NCBI GenBank assembly: GCA_003105195.1
Contig: PQAH01000257.1
Span: 1 to 39,398, forward strand
DNA from: Bradyrhizobiaceae bacterium
GTDB taxonomy: Bacteria > Pseudomonadota > Alphaproteobacteria > Rhizobiales > Xanthobacteraceae
DNA length: 39,398 bases
Reading direction: 5' to 3'
Shown piece by piece: positions 7,230 to 15,751 of this stretch. Within the stretch, counting starts at the first letter, position 1, and each line of letters starts with the position of its first letter. The notes below the pieces were generated by a model. That model made no database searches and had not been told where the DNA came from. It worked only from the letters and a program-made list of their open reading frames with translations. The translations under genes and the position numbers were made by a program.

Positions 7230-7988
7230 ATGACTGCGTCCAAGGCGCGCACCGCCCTGATTACGGGCGGCACGGCCGGTATCGGCAGAGCGATCGCCCT
7301 CGCGCTGCTGCGCGACGGCTTTAGAGTCGCGGTGCTGGGCCGCCGGCCCGAGCCGCTCGCCGAGATGAAACGGCGCGGGTGCATGGCGATCGCGGCTGAT
7401 GTCGGCGATCCGGCCTCCATCGACCAGGCGCGCGTGACGCTGGAGGCCGAGTTCGGCGCGCTCGACGCGCTCGTCAATGCGGCTGGCATGATCGCACGGC
7501 AGAAGATCGGCGACACGACCCTCGATGTGACCGCGGCACAGATCGCCATCAACCTGACGGGCACGATCTGGTGCTGCACAAGCTTCTTTCCGCTGCTCGT
7601 GCGCACCAAGGGTGCAATCGTCAACTTCAGCAGTGCACTCGCGACCCGTCCCGCGGTCGGCACCTCGGTCTATGCCGCGACCAAGGGCGGCGTCGAGGCC
7701 TATACACGCGCGCTGGCCTTCGAGAGTGGACCGTCCGGAGTCCGCGTGAATGCCATCGCGCCGTCGCTGGTGCGCAGTGAGATCTGGACCTCCACCGGCA
7801 TGGCACAGACGAGCTACGACGCCATGCTCGTCGAGCGCGGCCGCGAGTATCCGCTGGGACGCACGGGCGAGCCCGAGGACGTGGCGGAGCTCGCCTCTTT
7901 CCTGGTTTCGCCGCGCGCCGCCTGGATGACGGGCGCCGTGATACCCCTCGACGGCGGCAGCCGCCTCGGACTGCATATCAAGAGGTGA
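7230..7988 (+). CDS. short-chain dehydrogenase/reductase (SDR)
   Basis: Classical SDR of 252 residues. It has cofactor motif TGGTAGIG (residues about 12-19), NAAG in the central strand, catalytic Ser in NFSSALATRP and the catalytic pair YAATK. It ends with the common PLDGGSRLG strand. Arg-rich LGRRPEPL after the second strand hints at NADP use. The start ATG at 7230 has GGAG 7 bases upstream; an in-frame ATG at 7209 has no such site. It converges on the RidA gene with a 24-base gap. It probably acts on a hydroxy/keto intermediate of the local catabolic route, but the substrate cannot be read from sequence. Confidence 0.88.
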   Translation: MTASKARTALITGGTAGIGRAIALALLRDGFRVAVLGRRPEPLAEMKRRGCMAIAADVGDPASIDQARVTLEAEFGALDALVNAAGMIARQKIGDTTLDVTAAQIAINLTGTIWCCTSFFPLLVRTKGAIVNFSSALATRPAVGTSVYAATKGGVEAYTRALAFESGPSGVRVNAIAPSLVRSEIWTSTGMAQTSYDAMLVERGREYPLGRTGEPEDVAELASFLVSPRAAWMTGAVIPLDGGSRLGLHIKR

Positions 7989-8012
7989 CGTGGCCTGCAC
8001 GGGATCCCCCGG

Positions 8013-8408
8013 TCAGCTTCGCGGCGGCGCCGCCGCCGTCACCTCGATCTCGCACAGGACCTCGGGTGTCGCGAGCGCGCTGACGCAGAAGCCGGTGGCG
8101 GCGGCGCGATGGGCGCCGAGCACCTCGCCACGAATCCGGCCGTGCACCTTGAGGTCCTCGGTGCGGACCACGATGGTCGTGATCTTGACGATGTCGGTGA
8201 GGCGCATGCCGGCGGCGCCCAAGATCGCGGCAATATTCGCCCAAGTTTGCCGCAACTGCGCCTCGATACCTTCGGCGAGCGTTCCGTCCGGACCCATGCC
8301 AACCTGGCCCGACACGGTCAGCATCCGCATGCCGGGGCCGATCTCCACGGCTTGGGTGTAGGTGCCGAGCGGCGGATGAATGTCGGCTGGATCGTGTCTT
8401 GTGATCAT
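8013..8408 (-). CDS. RidA/YjgF/UK114-family protein
   Basis: Single RidA domain of 131 residues with GRIRGEVLGAHRAAATGFCVSAL and C-terminal PEVLCEIEVTAAAP. The family hydrolyses reactive enamine/imine intermediates made by PLP enzymes, or in pyrimidine and other N-heterocycle pathways acts as an aminoacrylate deaminase. The Arg that binds the carboxylate in true RidA (usually within P-x-R-[ST]) appears replaced by Ala here, while the later Glu of EIE is kept. It may therefore belong to a Rid subfamily without imine deaminase activity. The ATG at 8408 has AGGA 9 bases upstream. It diverges from the TRAP operon across the site-1 operator. Confidence 0.85.
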   Translation of the reverse strand: MITRHDPADIHPPLGTYTQAVEIGPGMRMLTVSGQVGMGPDGTLAEGIEAQLRQTWANIAAILGAAGMRLTDIVKITTIVVRTEDLKVHGRIRGEVLGAHRAAATGFCVSALATPEVLCEIEVTAAAPPRS

Positions 8409-8790
8409 CGGCTTGCATCCTCGCGTCTGGCGGCGCCGGCGGATAGCGCCGGCCCGGATCGGTTTTCGCCGCGGTCGCGCCGGCGCGACCCGATTTTCCA
8501 CCGCGACCAAAATTTGATCGCTGCAGGCATGTTGCGCGGCCCGGTTCGATGTGCGTTACTAGGCCGGTCCGACTGGATGTTTGTATCCACTTTCACACAG
8601 TACCGGGTCAAGTGCACAAAGCTGGTTGCGCCCAAACTCCCCGTGATGCCCGCGTCATACCAGGCGCCGGTGGAAGCGTCCGGCGTTGCCCTCCTCGCTC
8701 GCGCGCGTCGGGCTACCGAAGTGGCTGGTCGCGAACCGGCTGCCACCAACACGCGCCAACCGCCAACCTCCAGAGGGAAGGATCAGAATT
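8409..8790. promoter_or_regulatory. divergent promoter region of RidA and the first TRAP operon
   Basis: About 380 bases without a gene. The GntR-type operator lies at 8575-8592, leaving a leader of roughly 190 bases before the TRAP binding-protein ATG at 8791. No clear -35/-10 pair and no recognisable riboswitch were seen. A long GC-rich frame through the leader has no domain and is treated as noise. Confidence 0.5.
8575..8592 (+). promoter_or_regulatory. putative GntR operator, site 1
   Basis: GGATGTTTGTATCC (8575-8588) is a GGAT-N6-ATCC palindrome that continues into ACTT, so it contains the 12-mer TTGTATCCACTT (8581-8592). The identical 12-mer is found at 20029-20040 and, on the minus strand, at 25648-25659. 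It would control the TRAP-Mo-hydroxylase operon starting at 8791 and possibly RidA. Confidence 0.65.
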
Positions 8791-9822
8791 ATGCTGCATG
8801 TGAGACAACTCGTCGCTGCTGGCGCGCTCGCAGCCGCCGCTGCCATGGCCCAACCGGCCGTCGCAGCGGATCACGTTATCCGCCTGACGCACGGCATGCC
8901 GGAGGCGCTCGATTCAGGCCAGCACGCCTGGGCCCTCGTCTTCAAGGAGACGGTCGAAGCCCGCTCCGCCGGCAAGATCGAGGTGCGCATCCTCGGTAAC
9001 AACGCCGCCGGCAATGAGCGCCAGCAGCTCGAGCGAGTGCAGAACGGCATTAACCAGATGATCCTGGTGAGCGAGATCACGCAGCCGTTCTTCTTCAAGC
9101 CTGCACTGGTGCTGGGCACGCCATTCCTGTTCCCCTCGTCCGAGGTCGCATGGGCGGTGTTCGACGGCCCCTGGGGGCAGAAATACAACGAGGCGTTCCA
9201 GAAACAGACCGGCATCCGCATCGTCGGCCATATCGAGAGCGGGTTCCGCAGCTTCTTCAACTCCAAGAAACCCATCAAAACCCCGGCCGACCTCGCCGGC
9301 ATGAAGATCCGCACTGGCGAGAACGCCGTGCACATGGCGATGGTCCGCGCCCTCGGCGGCAGCCCGACGCCGGTGTCCTGGACCGAGGTCTACACGGCGC
9401 TCCAGCAGAAGGTCGTCGACGGGATGGAGAATCCACCCGGCCTGTTCTTCAGCATGAAGTTCCACGAGCAGCAGAAGTACCTGACGCTCAACAAGCACCT
9501 CTACAGCGTGCACACCGCCATGATCAACGAGGCCTTCTTCCAGGGTCTGCCGGCGGATCTGCGCGGCATGGTGATCGAAAGCGCCCGCCTCGCGACCACG
9601 ATCGGACGCTCCCAGGCTTATCTCCTCGAGCGCGCCGCGCTCGAGAAGCTCAAGGGCGTCGGGATCGAGATCTACACCCCGACCCCCGCCGAGTTCGAGC
9701 AGTTCCGCAAGATCGGGCAGCCGCCCGCGCTGGAACTGGTGCGCAAGGAAATCGGCAGTGAATGGGTCGACGGCGCACTCAAGGCGGTCGCCGACGCCGA
9801 GAAGGCGCTCCGCGCCTACTGA
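8791..9822 (+). CDS. TRAP transporter substrate-binding protein (DctP family)
   Basis: Periplasmic receptor of 343 residues for a sodium-dependent TRAP importer. It has a Sec signal peptide of about 25 residues (Ala-rich core, AVAA cleavage area). The family signature DLAGMKIRTGENAVH has the conserved Arg that clamps a substrate carboxylate, followed by SWTEVYTALQQKVVDGMENP. AGGGAAGGA precedes the ATG. It is the first gene of an operon that runs to 19155. Known TRAP importers handle carboxylates, including ectoine (TeaABC, UehABC), so a carboxylated N-heterocycle or cyclic amidine is plausible here. A strong hairpin follows the stop. Confidence 0.92.
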   Translation: MLHVRQLVAAGALAAAAAMAQPAVAADHVIRLTHGMPEALDSGQHAWALVFKETVEARSAGKIEVRILGNNAAGNERQQLERVQNGINQMILVSEITQPFFFKPALVLGTPFLFPSSEVAWAVFDGPWGQKYNEAFQKQTGIRIVGHIESGFRSFFNSKKPIKTPADLAGMKIRTGENAVHMAMVRALGGSPTPVSWTEVYTALQQKVVDGMENPPGLFFSMKFHEQQKYLTLNKHLYSVHTAMINEAFFQGLPADLRGMVIESARLATTIGRSQAYLLERAALEKLKGVGIEIYTPTPAEFEQFRKIGQPPALELVRKEIGSEWVDGALKAVADAEKALRAY

Positions 9823-9835
9823 GGGCGGCTTCGAC

Positions 9836-9863
9836 GGCCGGAGAAGCCCACCCTTCTCCGGCC
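9836..9863 (+). promoter_or_regulatory. intercistronic hairpin between binding protein and permease genes
   Basis: GGCCGGAGAAG (9836-9846) and CTTCTCCGGCC (9853-9863) form a perfect 11-bp stem with a 6-base loop, 13 bases after the binding-protein stop. No T-run follows. Hairpins here often stabilise the upstream mRNA so that the receptor is made in excess over the membrane subunits. Confidence 0.75.
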
Positions 9864-9889
9864 ACTTCCCACGATGTCGGGACCCACCA

Positions 9890-10381
9890 ATGCTCAGTGC
9901 CTTCGACCGCGGACTGGTCACCGTTACAAGCTGGATCGTCGCCTCGCTCACGGGCGTGATGTGCGTCGTCGTCCTGCTCGGCGTCTTCACCCGCTACGTG
10001 CTCAACGACGCCCTGCCCTGGACCGAGGAAGCCGCCCGCTTCGCCCTGCTCTGGATGGCATGGCTCGGCGGCGGACTCGCGGTGCGCAAAGGCTCACATA
10101 TCGCGGCGGAGCTGGTCATCAACCTCCTGTCGCCACGCCTGCGCGCCGCCGTAGTGATCGTGGGGCAGCTCGGGGTGATCTTCTTCCTGGCGATCTGCGT
10201 CTGGTACGGGCTGTCGCTGGTGCAGCGCGTGTCGTTCCAGAGCACGGTCGCGCTCGGTGTGACGATGCAGTTCCCCTATGCGGCGGTGCCGGTCGGTGCG
10301 GCTCTCATGATCTATCACGTGGTGATCGTCATGCTCGGCGTGAAGAACGCCGTGTCGCGCGACGCCGACGTCCAGGTTTGA
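9890..10381 (+). CDS. TRAP transporter small permease (DctQ family)
   Basis: Membrane protein of 163 residues with four hydrophobic helices and the DctQ signature VFTRYVLNDALPWTEEAARFALLWMAWLG (first half of the protein). It partners the DctM subunit encoded 9 bases downstream. The ATG at 9890 follows the hairpin. Longer open frames starting inside the binding-protein gene lack a ribosome site and are not used. Confidence 0.9.
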   Translation: MLSAFDRGLVTVTSWIVASLTGVMCVVVLLGVFTRYVLNDALPWTEEAARFALLWMAWLGGGLAVRKGSHIAAELVINLLSPRLRAAVVIVGQLGVIFFLAICVWYGLSLVQRVSFQSTVALGVTMQFPYAAVPVGAALMIYHVVIVMLGVKNAVSRDADVQV

Positions 10382-10390
10382 GGGCGTACC

Positions 10391-11674
10391 ATGCTCGGCC
10401 TCGTCCTGTTCGGCGCAATGCTCGCTCTCATGCTACTCGGCGTGCCGATCGTCTTCTCCATCGGCCTCGCGGCGGTGCTCGGCACCTTCGTGATCGGCAG
10501 CGCGGCGCCATGGATCATCATCCCCAGCAGCATGATCAACGGGATGGACTCCTTCCCGCTGCTGGCGGTGCCGTTCTTCATCCTGGCCGGGGAGCTGATG
10601 AACCGCGGCGGCATCGCCGAGCGGCTCGTCGCCTTTGCGAACTCGCTGGTCGGCCATGTGCGCGGAGGCCTCGGCCACGCAACCGTCGTCTCGAACACCA
10701 TGCTGGCTATGGATACGGGCTCGGCGCTGGCCCAGGTGGCCGCGATCGGCCGCATCATGATCCCGGCTATGGAGCGGCGCGGGTACGATCGCGAATACGC
10801 GACGGCGCTGAGCTGCGCGGCTTCGCTGATCGGGCCGATCATTCCGCCGAGCATCACGATGGTGATCTATGCGGTGGCGGCCGGCGCATCGATCGGCGGG
10901 CTGTTTCTGGCCGGCATCGTGCCCGGCATCCTGATCGCCGCCTCGCTCATGGGTTACGTCTATGTCCGCGCGCGGCTGCGCGGCGAGATGCCGGCGCACC
11001 AGTTCGCGGGCCGCGAGGTGCTGGCCCGCGGTAAGGATGCAATTCTCGCCCTACTGATGCCGTTCATCATCCTGGGCGGCATCTTCGCGGGAATCATGAC
11101 GCCGACCGAGTCGGCCGCGGTCGCGGTGCTTTACGCGATACTCGCGGGCGGGCTTGTGTTTCGCAAACTCACGTTCAGGGACCTCTACGAGAGCCTTCTG
11201 AACACCGGCGTTATTACCAGTTTCATCATGCTGATCGTCGGGGCCGCGCGCATCTTCTCGGACCTGCTCGCTTCCGAGGCGGTCCCGCAGGCGATCGTCG
11301 CCGGCATGATCGGGCTGACGGATAACCCGTATCTGCTGCTGCTGCTGGTGAACGCGCTGCTGCTGGTCGTCGGCTGCGTGATGGACACGACGGCGGCGAT
11401 CATCATCCTCACGCCAGTGCTGCTGCCGGTCGTGATGAAGGCCGGCCTCGATCCGATGGTGTTCGGCGTCATCATGTGCATCAACCTCGTGATCGGCATG
11501 GCCACGCCGCCGGTCGGCGTCGCGCTCTACCTGGCGTCGGAGGTCGGCAAGGTGAAGCTCGAGCGCCTGGTGGTCGCGATCTGGCCGATGCTTCTGGTTC
11601 TGCTCGGCGTGCTGCTGGTGATCACCTACGTACCGGCCATTCCGCTCGCACTGCCCCGCTACTTCGGCTTTTGA
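10391..11674 (+). CDS. TRAP transporter large permease (DctM family)
   Basis: Transport subunit of 427 residues, the normal length, with about 12 hydrophobic helices. It shows repeated DctM motifs: PLLAVPFFILAGELM, GGLGHATVVSNTML, SCAASLIGPIIPPSI, GIMTPTESAAVAVLYA and the C-terminal INLVIGMATPPVGVAL. It moves the substrate delivered by the binding protein across the inner membrane with sodium. The stop is 15 bases before the M24 gene, so transport and degradation are co-transcribed. Confidence 0.92.
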   Translation: MLGLVLFGAMLALMLLGVPIVFSIGLAAVLGTFVIGSAAPWIIIPSSMINGMDSFPLLAVPFFILAGELMNRGGIAERLVAFANSLVGHVRGGLGHATVVSNTMLAMDTGSALAQVAAIGRIMIPAMERRGYDREYATALSCAASLIGPIIPPSITMVIYAVAAGASIGGLFLAGIVPGILIAASLMGYVYVRARLRGEMPAHQFAGREVLARGKDAILALLMPFIILGGIFAGIMTPTESAAVAVLYAILAGGLVFRKLTFRDLYESLLNTGVITSFIMLIVGAARIFSDLLASEAVPQAIVAGMIGLTDNPYLLLLLVNALLLVVGCVMDTTAAIIILTPVLLPVVMKAGLDPMVFGVIMCINLVIGMATPPVGVALYLASEVGKVKLERLVVAIWPMLLVLLGVLLVITYVPAIPLALPRYFGF

Positions 11675-11689
11675 CAAGGGAGAACAAGA

Positions 11690-12868
11690 ATGACCGGAGC
11701 AACGTCTTCGGAGGTGATGGCTCTGCCATTCACCGTCGACGAGTACCGCCGCCGCGTGAAAGGCGTCCAGGACGAAATGGCGCGCCGCGGCATCGACGTC
11801 CTGATGGTGAACCACCTCGAGAACATCTACTATCTCTCGGGCTTCCGCACGATCGGCTACTACTCGTTCATGGCGCTGTTCGTGCCAGCCACGGGCGAAC
11901 CGGTGCACTTCGCGCGCCTGATCGAGAAGACGACGCTGCAGGGCACGTCGTGGATTCCGACCCGCGAGCTCTATCCGGACACCGAAAACTACAACGACGC
12001 GACGATCCGCGTGATCAACGAGCGCGGCTGGGCCAATGCACGCATCGGCATCGACAAGTCGGCTTGGTACCTGACCATCGATGATTATGAGAAGATGCAG
12101 GCGCGGTTGCCGCAGGCGAAGTTCGTCGACGGATCGATGATCGTGGAGAACCTGCGGCTGATCAAATCGAAGGCCGAGCAGGACTACAGCCGGCAGGCCG
12201 GCAAGGCCGCCTCGGAAGGCATGCGCTCGGCGATCGAGGCGCTGCGCGCCGGCATCACCGAGGACGACCTGATGGCCGCGGCCTATCAGGGCCTGTTCCG
12301 CATGCACAGCGAATATCCGGGCCTGCCACCGCTGATCAATGCAGGCGTGCGCCACACCATGGCGCATGCCATGGCGGAGGGGCACCCGGTCAACCAGGGC
12401 GACGCCGTCTATTTCGAGGTCGGCGCGTCGATCAAGCGCTACCACGCGGCCACGCTGCGCATCGGCTATGTCGGAGAGGCGCCGAAGCTGTTCCACGACC
12501 TCACGGACCTGTGCCGCCGCTCGATCGAGGCGGGCCTGAAGGAGATGAAGCCGGGCAATCCGGCCGAGCTGGTCGACAAGGCGGCGCGCAAGGTGATCAA
12601 TGATGCGGGCTACGGCGACAAGTTCCGCCACAAGGCCGGCTACTCGATTGGCATCGCGCTGCCGCCCGACTGGAGCGAGGCGCGCACCATGATGCTGCGC
12701 GGCGGCGAGACGCGTCCGCTGCAGCCGGGCATGGTCTATCATTTCCTGCCCGCCGTGTTCGAATACAAGGAATACGGCGTCGGGCTGAGCGAGACCGTGC
12801 TGGTGACGGAGACCGGCTACGAAATCCTGACCAATGTCGAGCAGAAGCTGTTCGTGGTCAAACCCTGA
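11690..12868 (+). CDS. M24-family hydrolase, ectoine hydrolase (DoeA/EutD)/creatinase-like
   Basis: 392 residues with a creatinase-like N-terminal domain (DVLMVNHLENIYYLSGF) and a C-terminal pita-bread domain. The metal ligands of true aminopeptidases are not kept. The first Asp pair reads YFEVGASIKRYHAATLR, and the later His block reads GYSIGIALPPDWSEA. The GYxIGxxxPPDW and RYH motifs resemble, from memory, ectoine hydrolases of the DoeA/EutD type and creatinase, which hydrolyse a cyclic amidine or guanidino C-N bond without a metal. A ring-opening or C-N hydrolase role is therefore inferred. It lies directly after the TRAP genes. In ectoine loci eutD also sits with eutA- and eutC-type genes, both of which have relatives here (20068, 18148). 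Confidence 0.82.
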   Translation: MTGATSSEVMALPFTVDEYRRRVKGVQDEMARRGIDVLMVNHLENIYYLSGFRTIGYYSFMALFVPATGEPVHFARLIEKTTLQGTSWIPTRELYPDTENYNDATIRVINERGWANARIGIDKSAWYLTIDDYEKMQARLPQAKFVDGSMIVENLRLIKSKAEQDYSRQAGKAASEGMRSAIEALRAGITEDDLMAAAYQGLFRMHSEYPGLPPLINAGVRHTMAHAMAEGHPVNQGDAVYFEVGASIKRYHAATLRIGYVGEAPKLFHDLTDLCRRSIEAGLKEMKPGNPAELVDKAARKVINDAGYGDKFRHKAGYSIGIALPPDWSEARTMMLRGGETRPLQPGMVYHFLPAVFEYKEYGVGLSETVLVTETGYEILTNVEQKLFVVKP

Positions 12869-12881
12869 CGGAGCAACGATT

Positions 12882-14429
12882 GTGAGTGACATTCTGCTGG
12901 TCGCAGGTGGCCAGGTCTACGACCACGACGGCGACGTGCATCATCCGGCGGTCGCCGACATTCTTGTCATCGACGGCAGGATCGCCGCCGTGCGGCCCGG
13001 CATCGCCGAGGCTTTGCGCGGCGGCGCGCCGGTCCCGGAGATCGCAGGCCGGACGGTCGGCCGCACCATCGACGCGGCGGGGCGACTGGTCATTCCGGGC
13101 TTCGTCAATGCACACTATCATTCGCACGACGTGCTGCTGAAGGGCTGCTTCGAGACCATTCCGCTCGAGCTCTGGGTGCTGAGCGCCCTGCCCCCGGCAT
13201 TCCCGAAACGCAGCAAGGAGGAGCTGCGCGTGCGCACCCTGCTCGGCGCCGCCGAGTGCCTGCGCTCGGGCATCACCACGGTGCAGGACCTTGCCACCGT
13301 GTTCCCGTACGACGAGGAGCACGTCGACACGATCCTGCAGGCCTATGAAGACGTCGGCATCCGCTGCGTCTTTGCGCTGCAGATCGCCGACGTGCCCGGC
13401 GCCAAGTCGATCCCGTTCTGGGAGGAGACGGTGCCGGAGGAGATGCGCAAGGGCCTCTCGGGCGCGGTCGAGCCGTTCAAGGGACAGAAGAGCCTCAGCG
13501 ACACCGTGAAGGACCTCTTCGACAGCCGCAAGGATCGCTACAAGTGCGTGAGCTGGGCTCTCGGTCCATCGAGCCCGGAGCGCTGCAGCGAGGAGCTTCT
13601 GCGCCAGCTCGCCGCCTTCTCCAAGGAGGCGAACCTCCCGGTCTACACCCATGTTTACGAATCGAAGGCGATGACGCTGATCGCGCGTCAGACCCACACC
13701 CGGGACAAGGGCTCGCTGGTCCAGTATCTCGACCGATGCGGCCTCTTGAACCCGCGGATGAGCATGGCGCACAGCGTCTGGATGCTGCCCGAGGAGATCA
13801 AGCTGATCGCCGATCGTGGCGCCAATGTCGTGCTCAATCCGGTCGGCAACCTGAAGACCCGCAGCGGCATTGCGCCGATCCGCGGCTATGTGGATGCCGG
13901 CGTGCATGTCGGCCTGGGTTGCGACAATTGCAGCTGCAGCGATTGCCAGAACATGTTCCAGTCGATGAAGATGTTCGCCTCGCTCGCGGCGGTCACCGAT
14001 CCGGAGCCGGGCCCGCCGACAGCGGCGGATGCGCTCTCGGCCGCCACCAGGGCGGGTGCGCGCGGCGCGATGATGGGCGACAGGCTCGGCGAGATCAAAG
14101 CCGGTTTCGCGGCGGACTTCAGCATCATCGATCTCAACGATCCGTCCTTCGTCCCGCTCAACAGCGCGGTGCGGCAGCTCGTGTTCACGGAGGCGGGACG
14201 CGGCGTCGAGACCGTGGTGGTGGACGGCAAGGTGGTCGTCGACAAGCGCAAGGTGGCCTCGATCGACGAAGCCGCCCTCTATGCGGAGGCCGCCGAGCTC
14301 GCCAAGGGCCTGATGAAGGACCTGGAGGGCGTGCAGGGCCGTCTCGCCAAGTTGATGCCGTACCTGCTCGAGGCCCATCGCAAGACCTGGGCCGAGGATG
14401 TCGGGACCCACCGCTACGTGGGGCACTGA
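12882..14429 (+). CDS. amidohydrolase-superfamily deaminase/hydrolase (TrzN/AtzA/guanine-deaminase-like)
   Basis: Cytosolic metal hydrolase of about 515 residues. It has an N-terminal beta-sandwich and a TIM barrel carrying the mononuclear site of the deaminase branch: H-x-H in NAHYHSHD, His in YTHVYES, His in MAHSVW and Asp in GLGCDNCSCSDCQNM. That branch includes guanine deaminase, cytosine deaminase, SsnA and triazine hydrolases, all acting on N-heterocyclic rings. The Cys-rich stretch around the Asp is unusual. GTG at 12882 is chosen because GGAG lies 8 bases upstream; an extension into the M24 gene is rejected. The gene sits between the M24 hydrolase and the Mo-hydroxylase subunits. Confidence 0.85.
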   Translation: MSDILLVAGGQVYDHDGDVHHPAVADILVIDGRIAAVRPGIAEALRGGAPVPEIAGRTVGRTIDAAGRLVIPGFVNAHYHSHDVLLKGCFETIPLELWVLSALPPAFPKRSKEELRVRTLLGAAECLRSGITTVQDLATVFPYDEEHVDTILQAYEDVGIRCVFALQIADVPGAKSIPFWEETVPEEMRKGLSGAVEPFKGQKSLSDTVKDLFDSRKDRYKCVSWALGPSSPERCSEELLRQLAAFSKEANLPVYTHVYESKAMTLIARQTHTRDKGSLVQYLDRCGLLNPRMSMAHSVWMLPEEIKLIADRGANVVLNPVGNLKTRSGIAPIRGYVDAGVHVGLGCDNCSCSDCQNMFQSMKMFASLAAVTDPEPGPPTAADALSAATRAGARGAMMGDRLGEIKAGFAADFSIIDLNDPSFVPLNSAVRQLVFTEAGRGVETVVVDGKVVVDKRKVASIDEAALYAEAAELAKGLMKDLEGVQGRLAKLMPYLLEAHRKTWAEDVGTHRYVGH

Positions 14430-14438
14430 AGCGCGCCC

Positions 14439-15266
14439 ATGAAGCCTGCCCGGTTCAACTATCACCGCCCTGGCAATCTGCCGGACGCGCTCGCGCTGCT
14501 CGCCGAGCACGGCGGTGCGGCACGCGTGCTGGCGGGTGGGCAGAGCCTCATGCCGCTGATGGCCATGCGCCTGACCAGGCCCGAGGAGCTCATCGACATC
14601 AACCGGATCGATGAGCTGAAGGGAATCACCGCCGACGACACGGCAGTGACGATCGGCGCCCTCACGCGTTACACCGAGATCCTCCGCTCCGAGGTCATCG
14701 CGGCGGCGGTGCCGCTGCTCGCCGAGGCGATCCGCCATGTCGCGCATCACGCGATCCGCAACCGCGGCACCATCGGCGGCAGCCTGGCGCTCGCTGACCC
14801 CTCGGCCGAGACACCGGCGGTCTGCCTGGCACTGGCAGCCCGGGTGATCGCGCGCTCCGCCGCGGGCGAGCGCGAGATCCCGATCGATTCCTTCTTCCAT
14901 GGCCTGATGGCGACGGAGCTCGCCGAGGACGAGATCCTCGTTGGGGTGCGCATTCCGAAGCGTGCGGCAAGCGCGCGGCACGCCTTCCTGGAGTTCGCGC
15001 GGCGCCGCGGCGACTTCGCTCAGGCGGGCGTCATTCTCGCGCCTGGCCATACGGGCGTGCCGGAGAACCGCGCGGTCGTGTTCGGCGTCGGCGCCACGGC
15101 GTGGCGCTCGTCGGCACTCGAGGGCGCCATGGGCCGCAACATCGCCGACGATGTCTACGCCGCACTTCGCCTCGAAGTCGCGGCCGCCGTCGAGGACGAG
15201 ACGGCCGACTACAAGGCGCGCATCGTCACGACGCTTGCCGAGCGCGCCATGGCGAGGCTCGCATGA
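14439..15266 (+). CDS. molybdenum hydroxylase FAD-binding medium subunit (CoxM-type)
   Basis: 275 residues with the vanillyl-alcohol-oxidase-type FAD domain: VLAGGQSLMPLMAMRL (near residue 30) and IRNRGTIGGSLALADPSAE (near residue 105), then the C-terminal CO-dehydrogenase flavoprotein domain. It passes electrons from the Fe-S subunit to an acceptor. The gene order medium-small-large with ATGA overlaps on both sides is that of coxMSL. It is the only complete CoxM gene of three in the window; compare 1215-1604 and 26310-27188. Confidence 0.92.
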   Translation: MKPARFNYHRPGNLPDALALLAEHGGAARVLAGGQSLMPLMAMRLTRPEELIDINRIDELKGITADDTAVTIGALTRYTEILRSEVIAAAVPLLAEAIRHVAHHAIRNRGTIGGSLALADPSAETPAVCLALAARVIARSAAGEREIPIDSFFHGLMATELAEDEILVGVRIPKRAASARHAFLEFARRRGDFAQAGVILAPGHTGVPENRAVVFGVGATAWRSSALEGAMGRNIADDVYAALRLEVAAAVEDETADYKARIVTTLAERAMARLA

Positions 15267-15751
15267 GCAGCGAGGCTGAAATCCTGGTCAGGCTCACGGT
15301 CAACGGCGCGGTTGTCGCCCGACACGTGCCGGTGCGGCGCAGCCTTGCCGACTTCCTGCGTCACGACCTCGGGCTGACGGGGACGCATGTCGGCTGCGAG
15401 CACGGCGTCTGCGGCGCCTGCACGATCCGGCTCGACGGCGAGATTGTCCGCTCGTGCCTGCTGCTCGCCGCGCAGGCGGATGGAGCCGCCGTCGAGACCG
15501 TCGAGGGTCTGACCGAGAGCGGAGAGATCGCAGCGCTGCAACAGGCCTTCCTCGCGCGCAACGCCCTGCAGTGCGGCTTCTGCACGCCGGGTATGCTGGT
15601 GACGGCGGCCGATCTGTTGCGCACGACAACTACGCCGACGCGCGAGGAGATCCGCGGCGCCATCTCGGCGAATTATTGCCGGTGCACCGGCTATCACGCG
15701 ATCGTCGACGCGATCGAGACGGCCGCGACCTCGCGGACGGGCGACCGATGA
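15263..15751 (+). CDS. molybdenum hydroxylase [2Fe-2S] small subunit (CoxS-type)
   Basis: 162 residues. The N-terminal plant-ferredoxin-like cluster motif is CEHGVCGAC plus a later Cys (VRSCLL). The C-terminal four-helix domain holds the second [2Fe-2S] cluster, CGFC and YCRCTGYH. These carry electrons from the molybdenum centre to FAD. The start overlaps the CoxM stop (ATGA) and the stop overlaps the CoxL start (ATGA), so the three subunits are translationally coupled. Confidence 0.94.
   Translation: MSSEAEILVRLTVNGAVVARHVPVRRSLADFLRHDLGLTGTHVGCEHGVCGACTIRLDGEIVRSCLLLAAQADGAAVETVEGLTESGEIAALQQAFLARNALQCGFCTPGMLVTAADLLRTTTTPTREEIRGAISANYCRCTGYHAIVDAIETAATSRTGDR

Noticed and set aside
8593-8790. 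Riboswitch in the long leader of the first TRAP operon
   Set aside because: No known aptamer motif or terminator/antiterminator pair was recognised; the leader is only noted as long.
11051-12892. Very long minus-strand open frame (613 codons) antisense to the DctM and M24 genes
   Set aside because: It is His/Asp/Arg-rich with no domain and mirrors two well-supported plus-strand genes; a high-GC codon-position artefact.
12858-15050. 730-codon minus-strand open frame antisense to the amidohydrolase and CoxM genes
   Set aside because: Same artefact: no recognisable motif, and the plus-strand genes have clear catalytic motifs and ribosome sites.
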